Positions 17,145 through 25,077 of a stretch of DNA of 64,000 nucleotides are shown here, piece by piece (position 1 is the stretch's first letter; every line of letters starts with the position of its first letter). The position numbers and the translations under genes were made by a program. This stretch comes from Mycolicibacillus parakoreensis (GTDB lineage Bacteria; Actinomycetota; Actinomycetes; Mycobacteriales; Mycobacteriaceae): assembly GCF_022370835.2 (NCBI RefSeq), contig NZ_CP092365.1:3844001-3908000 (forward strand), given 5' to 3'. Below the pieces are notes generated by a model. That model did no database searches. It saw only the letters and a list, made by a program, of their open reading frames with translations, and was not told where the DNA came from.

Positions 17145-18182
17145 ATGCGCATCATTCAGTGGACTACGGGCAAGGTCGGCACGCTGAGCCTGCGCGCCGT
17201 CCTCGACGACCCGCGCCTCGAGCTCGCCGGGGTCTACGCCTATTCCGACGCCAAGGCCGGCGTGGACGCCGGACGGCTCTGCGGCCGGCCGGACACCGGG
17301 GTCACCGCCACCGGCGACATCGACGCCCTGCTGGCGGCGGGGGCCGACACGGTGATCTACACGCCGTTCATGGCCGACCTCGACCACGTGGTGCGGCTGC
17401 TCGAGAGCGGCCTGGACGTCATCAGCACCAACCTGTTCCTCAACGTCGGCGGGATCCAGGGCGAGACCGAGCAGCGCCTCGCCGACGCCTGCGAACGCGG
17501 ACAGAGTTCGCTGCACATCACCGGCATCAACCCCGGCTGGGTCAACGCGATCACCGCCGCGTTGACCGGCGTCTGCCGCGACGTGCAGCGGGTGTCCATC
17601 TACGAATCGGCCGATGTGTCGGTCTACGAGTCGGCGGAGACCTGGCAGGCGCTGGGGATCTCGCGCGCCGAGATCACCCCGGACCTCGCCGAGGTCGCCA
17701 AACTGTGGATGAGCACCTTCCGCGACTCCGTCGAGCGCATGGCGGTCGCGCTGGGTTTCACCCTGACCGACCTCGACTTCGACATCGAGTACGCGACCGC
17801 CTCCGAGACCGTCGACCTGGGGTGGCTGACCATCGACAAGGACACCGCCGCGGCGCTGCGCGGCGCGTGGAGCGGCAAGGTGGACGGCAGAACCGTCATC
17901 TATTCGCGGGTCGCGTGGTATCTCACCACCAAGCTCAACGAGGGCTGGGAATTCGACGACGACCACCACAACATCGTCATCGACGGCGAGCCGGCGGTGC
18001 ACACACGCATCCGCTTCATCGCGCCGCAGAGCTGGGGCAATCACGAATGGGACACCATGACGGCGATGCCGGCGGTCAACACCGTCTTCGACGTCGCCGC
18101 GGCCCCGCCCGGCATCCTGAGCCTCAAAGACGTCGGTCTGCCCTGCGCCCCGGCGGGGGTGTGGATGGGCGCGCGAACCTAA
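17145..18182 (+). CDS. DapB-fold NAD(P)-dependent dehydrogenase (2,4-diaminopentanoate dehydrogenase-like)
   Basis: 345 aa from ATG 17145 (GGAGGGGAGCG upstream). The N-terminal Rossmann domain begins MRIIQWTTGKVGTLSLRAVL, where TGKVG replaces the usual GxxGxxG, as in the amine-dehydrogenase/dihydrodipicolinate-reductase-like family common in mycobacteria. ADTVIYTPF and GLDVISTNLF correspond to later strands. The C-terminal domain (about 135-345) matches the 2,4-diaminopentanoate dehydrogenase C-terminal region. Mycobacterial members are numerous and mostly uncharacterised; the substrate is unlikely to be an amino acid. It is probably controlled by the divergent TetR. Confidence 0.82.
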   Translation: MRIIQWTTGKVGTLSLRAVLDDPRLELAGVYAYSDAKAGVDAGRLCGRPDTGVTATGDIDALLAAGADTVIYTPFMADLDHVVRLLESGLDVISTNLFLNVGGIQGETEQRLADACERGQSSLHITGINPGWVNAITAALTGVCRDVQRVSIYESADVSVYESAETWQALGISRAEITPDLAEVAKLWMSTFRDSVERMAVALGFTLTDLDFDIEYATASETVDLGWLTIDKDTAAALRGAWSGKVDGRTVIYSRVAWYLTTKLNEGWEFDDDHHNIVIDGEPAVHTRIRFIAPQSWGNHEWDTMTAMPAVNTVFDVAAAPPGILSLKDVGLPCAPAGVWMGART

Positions 18183-18208
18183 GGGCCGCGACCGGCTCGA
18201 GGAATCGC

Positions 18209-19573
18209 TCAGGACGAGGTGACCGCGGCCATCTTCGCGGCGTTCGCCAGCGATTCCAGCGGCGAGGGGTGCCAGACCGGCATCGCGGCGAGTTCGCCGA
18301 GATTCGTGCCGGTTTGCATGAAGGCGGCGGCCGCTTCGGCGATCTGCGCGGCCCCGGATCCGACCGCGTGGACACCGAGCAGGTTTCCGTCGGCGCCCGC
18401 GATCACCTTGACCGCACCGGGAATCGCGCCGCTGATCAGGTTGCCGGGCACCGAATCGAGGTCGAGGAACCCGACCTTGACCGCGCCGTGGCGTTGCACG
18501 GCGGTCTGCTCGTCGATGCCGGCGAAGGCGATGTCGGTGTGCAACCGCAGAACGACCGGCTCCACGATCTCCGGATAACTCGCGGCGCCGCCGGCGGCGT
18601 TGGTGCCCGCGATCCGGCCGCTGCGCTGGGCCGACGTCGTCAGCGAACTCCCGCCGATCAAATCTCCCGCGGCATAGATGTGGGGCACGGCCGTGGCGAG
18701 GCGTTCATCGACTCGCACGGGCACACGGGAGTCCAGGCCGGCGGCGTCGCTGTTGAGACCCTCGAGCGAGACGTATCGGACGTCGGTCATGACGACGCAG
18801 TCCGGCTGCAGCACCTCCTGCGGCGAGTTCGGCGAGACCACCACCCCGGCGGTCGATCCGGTCAGCGGCGCCTCAAGCCGCACCGAACACCCGATGGTTT
18901 CCAGCGCGTCGACGACGTAGTGCTGCAGATCGGCGTCCAGGCCGGCCACCACCCGGTCGCCGGCTGTGGCGAACGTCGCCTCCGACCCCAGGGCGGCCAG
19001 CAGATAGGCGTACTCGATGGCGAAGTCGACCAATCCGGTGTTGCGCCCGCCGACCACCAGCGCCGTGGCCGGGACCTGCGTCCATTCCTGGACCACGTCC
19101 GGGGTGACCACCGCGTCGGCGGGCACGCCGTCGAACGTGGGGTCCCGCCACCGCGCACCGGTGGCCAAGACCACCGAGCCGGCCCGAATCCGGTGGTGGG
19201 ACTCGACGGCGATGGTGTGCGCGTCGACGAACGAGGCGTGGCCGCTCAGGTGCGCGATGCCGGCGTCGCGAAGCCGTCGCACCAGGCTCTCGCCGATCTC
19301 GCGGACCAGGGCGCGTTTGCGCCGGGACAGCGCCCCGACCTGCGGTGCGCCGATGTCGGCGAGCACCTTCTCCGCGGTCAGCACCGAGACCGCGAAGGCA
19401 CTGTTCGCGGCGTTGAGGAAGATCTCGGTCGGGATGCAGGTGGCGTTCACGCAGGTGCCGCCGAGCTTCTCCTGCTCGATCAGCGCCACCGACGCACCGG
19501 CGGCGGCCGCCGCACCCGCCGCGGCGATCCCGGCGGGACCACCGCCGATGACGACGACGTCGTAGCTGTCCAT
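18209..19573 (-). CDS. FAD-dependent pyridine nucleotide-disulfide oxidoreductase (dihydrolipoamide dehydrogenase/mercuric reductase-like)
   Basis: 454 aa. FAD motif GGGPAG near residue 10-15 and the redox-active pair C41/C46 (GGTCVNATCIPTE). The NAD-binding domain lies about 165-265; the second FAD motif is VPHIYAAGDLIGG. The C-terminal dimerisation domain keeps the His-x4-Glu pair in HPSPLES, so it can reduce a disulfide substrate. ATG 19573 is preferred; the frame allows a GTG eight codons earlier. It is divergent from the ArsR-rhodanese gene, which suggests a sulfur- or metalloid-linked role, but no substrate can be assigned. It converges with the DapB-fold gene. Confidence 0.85.
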   Translation of the reverse strand: MDSYDVVVIGGGPAGIAAAGAAAAAGASVALIEQEKLGGTCVNATCIPTEIFLNAANSAFAVSVLTAEKVLADIGAPQVGALSRRKRALVREIGESLVRRLRDAGIAHLSGHASFVDAHTIAVESHHRIRAGSVVLATGARWRDPTFDGVPADAVVTPDVVQEWTQVPATALVVGGRNTGLVDFAIEYAYLLAALGSEATFATAGDRVVAGLDADLQHYVVDALETIGCSVRLEAPLTGSTAGVVVSPNSPQEVLQPDCVVMTDVRYVSLEGLNSDAAGLDSRVPVRVDERLATAVPHIYAAGDLIGGSSLTTSAQRSGRIAGTNAAGGAASYPEIVEPVVLRLHTDIAFAGIDEQTAVQRHGAVKVGFLDLDSVPGNLISGAIPGAVKVIAGADGNLLGVHAVGSGAAQIAEAAAAFMQTGTNLGELAAMPVWHPSPLESLANAAKMAAVTSS

Positions 19574-19623
19574 CAACACGCCACCTCCGTGACTCAACGG
19601 CGCCGTCCGGGCACCCCGGTCCT

Positions 19624-19647
19624 GTATTATCTAATTCTATGGAATAC
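19624..19647. promoter_or_regulatory. Dyad at the arsR-rhodanese start
   Basis: GTATT (19624-19628) and AATAC (19643-19647) flank an AT-rich core that includes the ATG at 19639. The AT-rich element stands out in this GC-rich sequence. It is suited to autoregulation by the ArsR domain on a leaderless or near-leaderless transcript, and could also control the divergent oxidoreductase. Confidence 0.45.
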
Positions 19648-20310
19648 GGTACCAGTGTCGACGCGGGGGGCGCGGCGCGCGTCGAGGCGCTCGCGCTTGT
19701 CGGGAAGGCCCTCGCCAACGGGCGGCGGCTGCAGTTGCTGGAGATGCTGACGCAGGGTGAGCGCTCGGTGGAGGCCATCGCCCACGCCTCGCAGACGGCG
19801 CTGTCGACGACCTCGGCGCATCTGCAGATCCTTCGGCGCGCAGGTCTGGTGCGCACCCGCCGCGACGGCACGACGATCTTCTACCGTGTCGCCGGCCCGC
19901 AGATCGCGGCGCTGCTCGTCGCCGTCAACCGGGTCGCCCGCGCACACCCGTCCTCGCCCGAGCCCCAACTCGACGGCGGCGAGTCGGTGCCGGTCATCGA
20001 CGCGGCCTCGGTCACCGCCGACATGCTGGTGCTCGACGTGCGCCCGCCGCTGGAATACGACGCCGGGCACTTCCCCGGCGCGGTGTCCATCCCCCTACCC
20101 GAACTCGCCGATCGGTGGGCCGAACTCGACCCCGACCGCTACGTGGTCGTCTACTGCCGCAGCGAATGGTGCGGTTACGCCAGAGAGGCGGCGCGGTTCT
20201 TGCGCCGGCAACGGTTCGACGTCGCCGCGATGAGCGAGGGCGTCGTCGAGTGGCAGGCCGGCCGCCGCGTCGGGCTCACGACCGCCGCGGCGGCCGGCGA
20301 GCATTGCTGA
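19639..20310 (+). CDS. ArsR-type HTH regulator fused to a rhodanese domain
   Basis: 223 aa. Residues 15-100 form an ArsR winged helix (LANGRRLQLLEML, then STTSAHLQILRRAGLVRTRRDG). No metal-binding CxC is present in the recognition region. Residues 120-210 are a rhodanese domain with VLDVRPPLEYDAGHFPGA and an active-site loop C173-R-S-E-W-C178, so a catalytic cysteine plus a second cysteine are available. Similar fusions act as persulfide or redox sensors in actinobacteria and some proteobacteria; here sensing is an inference. Its 3' end overlaps the convergent DUF35 gene by 35 bases. Confidence 0.88.
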   Translation: MEYGTSVDAGGAARVEALALVGKALANGRRLQLLEMLTQGERSVEAIAHASQTALSTTSAHLQILRRAGLVRTRRDGTTIFYRVAGPQIAALLVAVNRVARAHPSSPEPQLDGGESVPVIDAASVTADMLVLDVRPPLEYDAGHFPGAVSIPLPELADRWAELDPDRYVVVYCRSEWCGYAREAARFLRRQRFDVAAMSEGVVEWQAGRRVGLTTAAAAGEHC

Positions 20311-20749
20311 CACGCCCCCGACCGTGGCCCCCGGGTGTCTCGGCCGGCTCGTAGCGCAGCATGGTGACGTCGCCCTCGGGGTGGTCGATGAACACCGGAC
20401 GCACCGGCATGCCCACCCGCAGGTCGCCGGGCGCGACGTTGACCATTTCGGTCGAGAAGCGGGGGCCCTCCTCCCATTCGACGATCGCCAGCAGATGCGG
20501 AACGGCGTCGGCGAAGTGCGGCCCGACGGGTCGACGCGCGACGGTGAACGCGTAGAGCACACCGCGCCCCGAGATCTCGCGCCACTGGAGGTCGTCGGCC
20601 AGGGTGCGCGGGGCCCGCACCCGGGGGTAGAACACGTATTCGCCGGTCGACGGCGAGTACTGGATGACGATGCGGCGTTGGGCCAACCCGTCCCAGAACG
20701 GAGCGGTGGTCGGCGTCTTCACCGGTAGGGGGCGCGGCAACTCGGTCAT
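20276..20749 (-). CDS. DUF35 OB-fold protein, partner of the thiolase-like enzyme
   Basis: 157 aa. Pattern PFWDGLAQRRIVIQYSPSTG, then GRGVLYAFTVARRPVGP and IVEWEEGPRFSTEMVNV is typical of DUF35. In cholesterol side-chain degradation DUF35 domains bind acyl-CoA hydratases or Ltp2-type aldolases. The N-terminal rubredoxin-like zinc ribbon normally has four cysteines; this protein has none, so zinc is not bound. Two starts are possible: ATG 20749, used here, and GTG 20758, which overlaps the thiolase stop as GTGA. Last gene of the operon that begins at 24040; overlaps the convergent arsR-rhodanese gene. Confidence 0.82.
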   Translation of the reverse strand: MTELPRPLPVKTPTTAPFWDGLAQRRIVIQYSPSTGEYVFYPRVRAPRTLADDLQWREISGRGVLYAFTVARRPVGPHFADAVPHLLAIVEWEEGPRFSTEMVNVAPGDLRVGMPVRPVFIDHPEGDVTMLRYEPAETPGGHGRGRVSNARRPPRRS

Positions 20750-20754
20750 GATCG

Positions 20755-21960
20755 TCACTGCCCTTCCAGGATGAGTGCGGTCTGCTCGGAGAGGATCCCG
20801 CCGTTGCCCGACACGAACGCCCGATGGCAGTCGCCGACCTGCGCCGGGCCCGCCCGGCCCATGATCTGGCGCGCGGCGTCGCACACGTGGTGCATCCCGC
20901 CGGCCAGGCCGGCCTGGCCGAAGCCGAGTTGACCACCGGCGGTGTTCAGCGGAAAGTCGCCGCGGAAGGTCAGATCGTGCTCGGCGACGAAGCCCATGCC
21001 CTGTCCCTTCGGGCAGAACCCCGCGTCCTCCAGCGACAACAACACCGTGATCGTGTAGCAGTCGTAGATCGACACCATGTCCATGTCGGCGCGGCGCAGC
21101 CCCGACATCGCGAAGGCGGTCTCGGCGGCCTCGGCGATCGGCGTGTGCAACAGGTCGGCGGCGTAGGTGGGGGTTTTGAACGGCACGTTCTCCCCGAATC
21201 CCCGGACCCACACGGGACGGTTGCGCGCGGTCTTCGCCACCTGCGCGTTGGCGACGACCACGGCCGCGCCCCCCACGCACGGCATGACGATCTCGAGCAT
21301 GTGCAACGGGTCGGCGATGACCGGACTGGCCAGCACCTCGTCGATCGTCAGCGGCGTGTCATGCCAGATGGCGCCGTCGGTGTGGTTGGCGTTGACGCGT
21401 TGATCGACCACGATCTTGGCCATGGCCCGCTCGTCGTAGCCGAACACCGCACCGTAGCGGGTGGCGACCTGACCGTACGGACCGTTCTGGCCGAGATTGC
21501 CGTAGGGAATCTCGAATTCGGCCTGCGGGGAACCGTACTGGTTGCTCGACGCCCCGAAGTACACGGCGTCGCTGAGCGCCTTGGGTTTCGCCTGCGAGGT
21601 GGGGGTGATGTAGCGGGCGGGCAGCGCGCAGAGGACGACGTCGCAGATCCCGAGCTCGACCGCCGCCGCGCGCCAGACCATCGCGGCGGCACTGGCCCCG
21701 CCGAGGTCGACCAGTTCCGCGAAGCGCGCTCGCACACCGAGGTATTCGGCCACGGTGGAGGGAACGAAGATCTGCGACTCCTCGAGGTGCGAGGTGACGA
21801 TGCCGTCGACGAGATCAGCGGGCAGGCCGGCGTCGTCCATGGCCGCCGCACCCAGTTCGGCCCACTGTTCGAGCGTGAACGGCGCAGGTCGGGCCTTGCT
21901 CAGCCGCTCGGGCGCCCATTCGACGTAGCCGACGATGGCCGCCTCACCCTTCAGACCCAT
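20755..21960 (-). CDS. SCP-x/lipid-transfer-type thiolase family enzyme (Ltp2-like)
   Basis: 401 aa with ATG 21960 and GGAAGG upstream. The thiolase fold of the non-decarboxylating SCP-x group is recognisable: LVDLGGASAAAMVWRAA early, VYDCYTI-like segment (SIYDCYTITVLLSLED) and GGQLGFGQAGLAGGMHH near the C-terminus. Members next to DUF35 genes work as retro-aldolases or thiolases on CoA thioesters with branched side chains, for example Ltp2 with ChsH2. The Cys usually acylated in true thiolases is not in its normal context here, so lyase chemistry is more likely. Substrate unknown. Confidence 0.82.
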   Translation of the reverse strand: MGLKGEAAIVGYVEWAPERLSKARPAPFTLEQWAELGAAAMDDAGLPADLVDGIVTSHLEESQIFVPSTVAEYLGVRARFAELVDLGGASAAAMVWRAAAVELGICDVVLCALPARYITPTSQAKPKALSDAVYFGASSNQYGSPQAEFEIPYGNLGQNGPYGQVATRYGAVFGYDERAMAKIVVDQRVNANHTDGAIWHDTPLTIDEVLASPVIADPLHMLEIVMPCVGGAAVVVANAQVAKTARNRPVWVRGFGENVPFKTPTYAADLLHTPIAEAAETAFAMSGLRRADMDMVSIYDCYTITVLLSLEDAGFCPKGQGMGFVAEHDLTFRGDFPLNTAGGQLGFGQAGLAGGMHHVCDAARQIMGRAGPAQVGDCHRAFVSGNGGILSEQTALILEGQ

Positions 21961-21978
21961 GGTTTCCTTCCTCGTGAT

Positions 21979-22013
21979 CGGTGCCGGCTCATGCTATTCG
22001 ATCACCGGCACCG
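21979..22013 (-). promoter_or_regulatory. Inverted repeat in the thiolase leader
   Basis: CGGTGCCGG and its exact reverse complement CCGGCACCG separated by 17 bases, within the 89-base gap between the amidohydrolase stop and the thiolase start. It could stabilise the 3' end of the upstream message, attenuate, or act as an operator. No U-tract follows. Confidence 0.4.
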
Positions 22014-22049
22014 ACTCGGTGGCTTATCTCCGCACGTTGGCCGTGCGTG

Positions 22050-23039
22050 TCAGCGCCGGATCCCGGCCACCAGGTGCTCCCAGTTGCCCGACGCGATTCG
22101 CCGCCGGTCACGATCGTCGAGGTCGGCCTCCTCGAGGAAGCGGCGCGCGCCGCCGCGCGGGGCGAACGCGAACGGGTAGTCGGTGGACAACAGGATGCGC
22201 TCGACGCCGACCACCTCGATCGCCCAGCGCAGGTAGCGGTGACTGAAAATGCCGCTGGGCGTGACGAAGACGTTGTTGCGCACATACTCCGAAGGCGGGC
22301 GCGCGAGTGCGGCGGTGGGCCGCAACGCATCGATCCTGTCGAGGTAGAACAGCACCATCTCGCCCCAGTGGCCCACGATGACCTGCAGGTCGGGAAAGCG
22401 GTCGAAGACCCCGCCGAGGATCAGGCGCAGCAGCTCAACTCCGGTCTCGTAGTGCCAGCCGACGCCGTGGGTGGCGAACGCGTCGTCGAGCGCCGGGTCG
22501 AAGCCCTGGTAATAGGCGGCTCGCACCGTCGGCGGCGGTGACTGCGGGTGCAGGTACAGCGGCGCGCCGAGTGCCTGCGCCGCGTCGAAGATCGGCCAGA
22601 AGTCGCGGTGATCGAGGTGGCGTTGGCCGGTCCGACCGAACAGCATCGCGCCGTGCAGCCCCAGCGTGGACACGGCCCGTTCCAGTTCGCGCGCCGCTGC
22701 GACCGGCGCCGGGGTCGACAGTGTCGCGAAGCCGTGCAGGCGGTCGGGGTGTGCCCGCACCGTCGCGGCGAGCAGGTCGTTGGCCGCGATCTGGAGTGCC
22801 ACGGCGTCGTCGGGCGCCAGATTCTGCACGCCGGGCGCGGTCAGGGACAGCACCGCGGCGTCGAGTCCGGTCTCGGCCATCGCACTGAACCGCTCGCCGG
22901 TCAGGTCGGCGAGGCGCCCACCCTGTTCGTCGGCCGTGTAATAGCCCAGCACCGGATCCCGGTGTTGCGGGTCGAGCGCGCGCCACGCCCGCAACACCTC
23001 CGCGGTGACGAAATGCTCCTCGACGCCGATGGTGTTCAT
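22050..23039 (-). CDS. Amidohydrolase-2 family metal-dependent hydrolase/decarboxylase
   Basis: 329 aa. The family start GVEEHF gives the first metal ligands, followed by PLYLHPQSPP, VIVGHWGEMVLFYLDRID and a terminal LLSTDYPF with the catalytic aspartate. This is the pattern of gamma-resorcylate or aminocarboxymuconate-semialdehyde decarboxylase relatives, which remove CO2 from ring carboxylates or hydrolyse ring products. The ATG at 23039 overlaps the stop of the upstream decarboxylase-like gene (ATGA), so both are translated together. Partnership with a 4,5-dihydroxyphthalate decarboxylase-like protein supports an aromatic or cyclic acid substrate (inference). Confidence 0.85.
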   Translation of the reverse strand: MNTIGVEEHFVTAEVLRAWRALDPQHRDPVLGYYTADEQGGRLADLTGERFSAMAETGLDAAVLSLTAPGVQNLAPDDAVALQIAANDLLAATVRAHPDRLHGFATLSTPAPVAAARELERAVSTLGLHGAMLFGRTGQRHLDHRDFWPIFDAAQALGAPLYLHPQSPPPTVRAAYYQGFDPALDDAFATHGVGWHYETGVELLRLILGGVFDRFPDLQVIVGHWGEMVLFYLDRIDALRPTAALARPPSEYVRNNVFVTPSGIFSHRYLRWAIEVVGVERILLSTDYPFAFAPRGGARRFLEEADLDDRDRRRIASGNWEHLVAGIRR

Positions 23040-24040
23040 GACCCGAGCAACTCCGGTGCGAAGATGTCCTCGCAGACCAAACGGCGACGCGACAGCCCCT
23101 GTTCGAAGTGGTAGCGCAAGAAGGTGTCGATCGCCTCGCGGTTGGCGTCGACACCGGAGGGCCACCAGTGCTCACCGAGCAGGCGGCGGTTCTTGTCGAC
23201 CAGCGCGCTGAACCACGGGGTCATGACGCTCATGTGTTGCTTGGTCATCCCGTCGCGATAATGCGCCATCGCCACGTCTTTCGCGTCGCGGAAGCCGCGG
23301 TAGAGCGCGGTGGCCAGGCCGGGGTGTCGCTCGAGCAGCTCACGGCGCACGACGACGGTGTGCATGATCGGGAATATCCCGGTGCGCCGGAAGTAGTCGC
23401 GTTCGACCGATTCGGCGTCGGCGAACAGCGGCGCGACCCGCGGTGAATCCCGCAGGATCCCCTCGGGGACGTCGACGGAGACCAGGGCGTCGATCTCGCC
23501 GGCTTCCAGCATCGGCCCCAACGCCTCGCCGGCTGCCGCCGACGTGACATCGACGTCGCCGGGATGGGGCCGGTGAACGAAATCGAACGGCGCGAGGGGG
23601 CGGTTGGTCCCGCCGACGATCCACCGCGACTGCTCCGGTCTGAGGCCGTAGTCGTCGGCGAAGATGCCCTTGACCCATACGCCGACATCGGTTCCATACA
23701 TGCCGAACTCGCCGATGGTCTTGCCGGCGAGGTCCGGCGGGGCGGCGATACCGCTGGCGGTGTTGACGAACACGCAGGAGTGGCGGAAGTGACGCGCCGG
23801 GAACACCGGGATCGCGATGAACGGCGGGTCGTCGCAATCGAGTGTGCGCAGATAGAACGTCAACCCCAGTTCGGCGACGTCGAACGCCCGCGCGGCCACC
23901 ATGCGCTCGAAGACCTCCGAGATCACCGGTGCGGTGGCGAAGGTGGCCTCGACGCCGTCGATGGTGACGGTGCCGTCGATAAGCGCCCGGGTGTTCTCGT
24001 AGTCCCCGAGACCGATACGCAGGTGCGGGGTGCCGGCCAT
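23036..24040 (-). CDS. 4,5-dihydroxyphthalate decarboxylase-like protein (periplasmic-binding fold)
   Basis: 334 aa. It starts MAGTPHLRIGLGDYENTRAL and contains FDVAELGLTFYLRTLD, FIAIPVFPARHFRHSCVFVN and IFPIMHTVVVRRELLERHP, the signature order of Pht5-type 4,5-dihydroxyphthalate decarboxylases, relatives of NMT1/ThiY-like binding proteins. There is no signal peptide, so it is cytoplasmic. ATG 24040 has AAGGAGG six bases upstream and is preferred over an earlier ATG. It is the first gene of a four-gene operon; a TetR operator copy lies just upstream at 24057-24070. Confidence 0.82.
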   Translation of the reverse strand: MAGTPHLRIGLGDYENTRALIDGTVTIDGVEATFATAPVISEVFERMVAARAFDVAELGLTFYLRTLDCDDPPFIAIPVFPARHFRHSCVFVNTASGIAAPPDLAGKTIGEFGMYGTDVGVWVKGIFADDYGLRPEQSRWIVGGTNRPLAPFDFVHRPHPGDVDVTSAAAGEALGPMLEAGEIDALVSVDVPEGILRDSPRVAPLFADAESVERDYFRRTGIFPIMHTVVVRRELLERHPGLATALYRGFRDAKDVAMAHYRDGMTKQHMSVMTPWFSALVDKNRRLLGEHWWPSGVDANREAIDTFLRYHFEQGLSRRRLVCEDIFAPELLGS

Positions 24041-24056
24041 GACCGCCTCCTTTCCG

Positions 24057-24070
24057 TGAATGCTCATTTA
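24057..24070 (-). promoter_or_regulatory. Second (imperfect) TetR operator copy before the decarboxylase operon
   Basis: TGAATGCTCATTTA, 12 of 14 matches to the perfect palindrome at 24105-24118. It sits immediately upstream of the Shine-Dalgarno of the minus-strand operon, where a bound repressor would block transcription. Confidence 0.65.
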
Positions 24071-24104
24071 CGATGGTGCGCCGCGGTCGCGTGCCGTGTC
24101 AAGA

Positions 24105-24118
24105 TGAATGATCATTCA
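24105..24118. promoter_or_regulatory. Perfect 14-bp palindromic TetR operator
   Basis: TGAATGATCATTCA is an exact palindrome in the divergent region between the TetR gene (start 24158) and the catabolic operon (start 24040). The form TGAATNNNCATTCA is common for TetR-family sites. Two related copies 48 bases apart suggest joint control of both transcripts. Confidence 0.75.
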
Positions 24119-24157
24119 CCGAAGTCGACGGGTCGCCGCCCGCAAGGAGGTCCTGCG

Positions 24158-24805
24158 ATGCCCCGCCTCACCCCGGAGCGACGCGAAGCGCGCCGCGCCG
24201 CGATCGTCGCCGCCGCCCGGCGTTGTTTTTCTCGCGACGGCTTTCATCAGACGTCGATGCCCGACATCGCCGCCGAGGCGGGCCTGTCGGCGGGGGCGTC
24301 CTACCGCTACTTCTCCAGCAAGGAGGACATCATCATCGAGATCGCCGGCGACGCGTTCGCGACGATGTTCGCACCACTCGACGAGCACCTCGTCGAGCGC
24401 GGTCGCGCCCCCACGGTCGCCGACCTGGTCGTCGGCGCGATCGGTCCCGTCGGCGGCGAGACCACCCGCGACGCCGCGGGCCACCCCGTTTCGGTCGACG
24501 AGCTGCTGCGCTGCGCGGTCCAGGCGTGGGCGGAGCTGTTGCGCCACGAGGAGCTGCGCCGACGCGCGGTGGCCGGAAGCGATCGCGTCCGCGCTCAGAT
24601 GGCCGCGGCTCTGCGTCGAGGACAGCAGGCCGGCACCGTGCCCGCGAATCTGGACCCCGAGCGCGCCACCCGGGTCGTCATGGCACTGGTGCACGGATTC
24701 ATCCTGCAGCGCACAGCGTTCGGCCTCGACGACACCGAGGGCTTCGCCCACGACGTACGCACCGTGCTGACCGGCCTCGGGCGGGGTACCGAGCTCGACG
24801 ATTGA
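24158..24805 (+). CDS. TetR-family regulator of the adjacent catabolic operon
   Basis: 215 aa. The N-terminal HTH domain reads ARRCFSRDGFHQTSMPDIAA then AGLSAGASYRYFSSKEDII, a near-consensus TetR recognition helix. The ligand-binding domain has no recognisable signature. ATG 24158 has AAGGAGG seven bases upstream. It is divergent from the decarboxylase operon and flanked by the palindrome at 24105 and its second copy at 24057, so autorepression plus operon repression is likely. The inducer is probably a CoA thioester or ring acid handled by the operon (inference). Confidence 0.88.
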   Translation: MPRLTPERREARRAAIVAAARRCFSRDGFHQTSMPDIAAEAGLSAGASYRYFSSKEDIIIEIAGDAFATMFAPLDEHLVERGRAPTVADLVVGAIGPVGGETTRDAAGHPVSVDELLRCAVQAWAELLRHEELRRRAVAGSDRVRAQMAAALRRGQQAGTVPANLDPERATRVVMALVHGFILQRTAFGLDDTEGFAHDVRTVLTGLGRGTELDD

Positions 24806-24889
24806 CCCGTGTGCGCCCGCGGCCGGGCCGGTGGCATCGCTCACCGTGTGTGCGCGGCGCGCCATAGCGCGACGATGCGTGTTTCACTA

Positions 24890-24905
24890 CCATGGATTTC
24901 CATGG
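24890..24905. repeat. Short inverted repeat before the GH15 gene
   Basis: CCATGGA-TT-TCCATGG with perfect 7-base arms in the 272-base gap 24806-25077. It contains a possible in-frame ATG for the downstream gene, but the better-supported start is 25078. Function not evident; the rest of the gap shows no gene. Confidence 0.35.
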
Positions 24906-25077
24906 CTTTTGGCGGGTCCCGGCCAAACAACCACCAGCCCCGCTGGGCCTTGCAGGGGCGCCCGATCCGGCGTGCTTCACATCCCGGCTCCCGGCTTGGC
25001 CCAACGGGAGGACCGCGGTGTCACCGGGCGCCGGTCCGGTCTTGCGGCGGAAGGTCGAGGCCAAACCCGTGAGGAAC

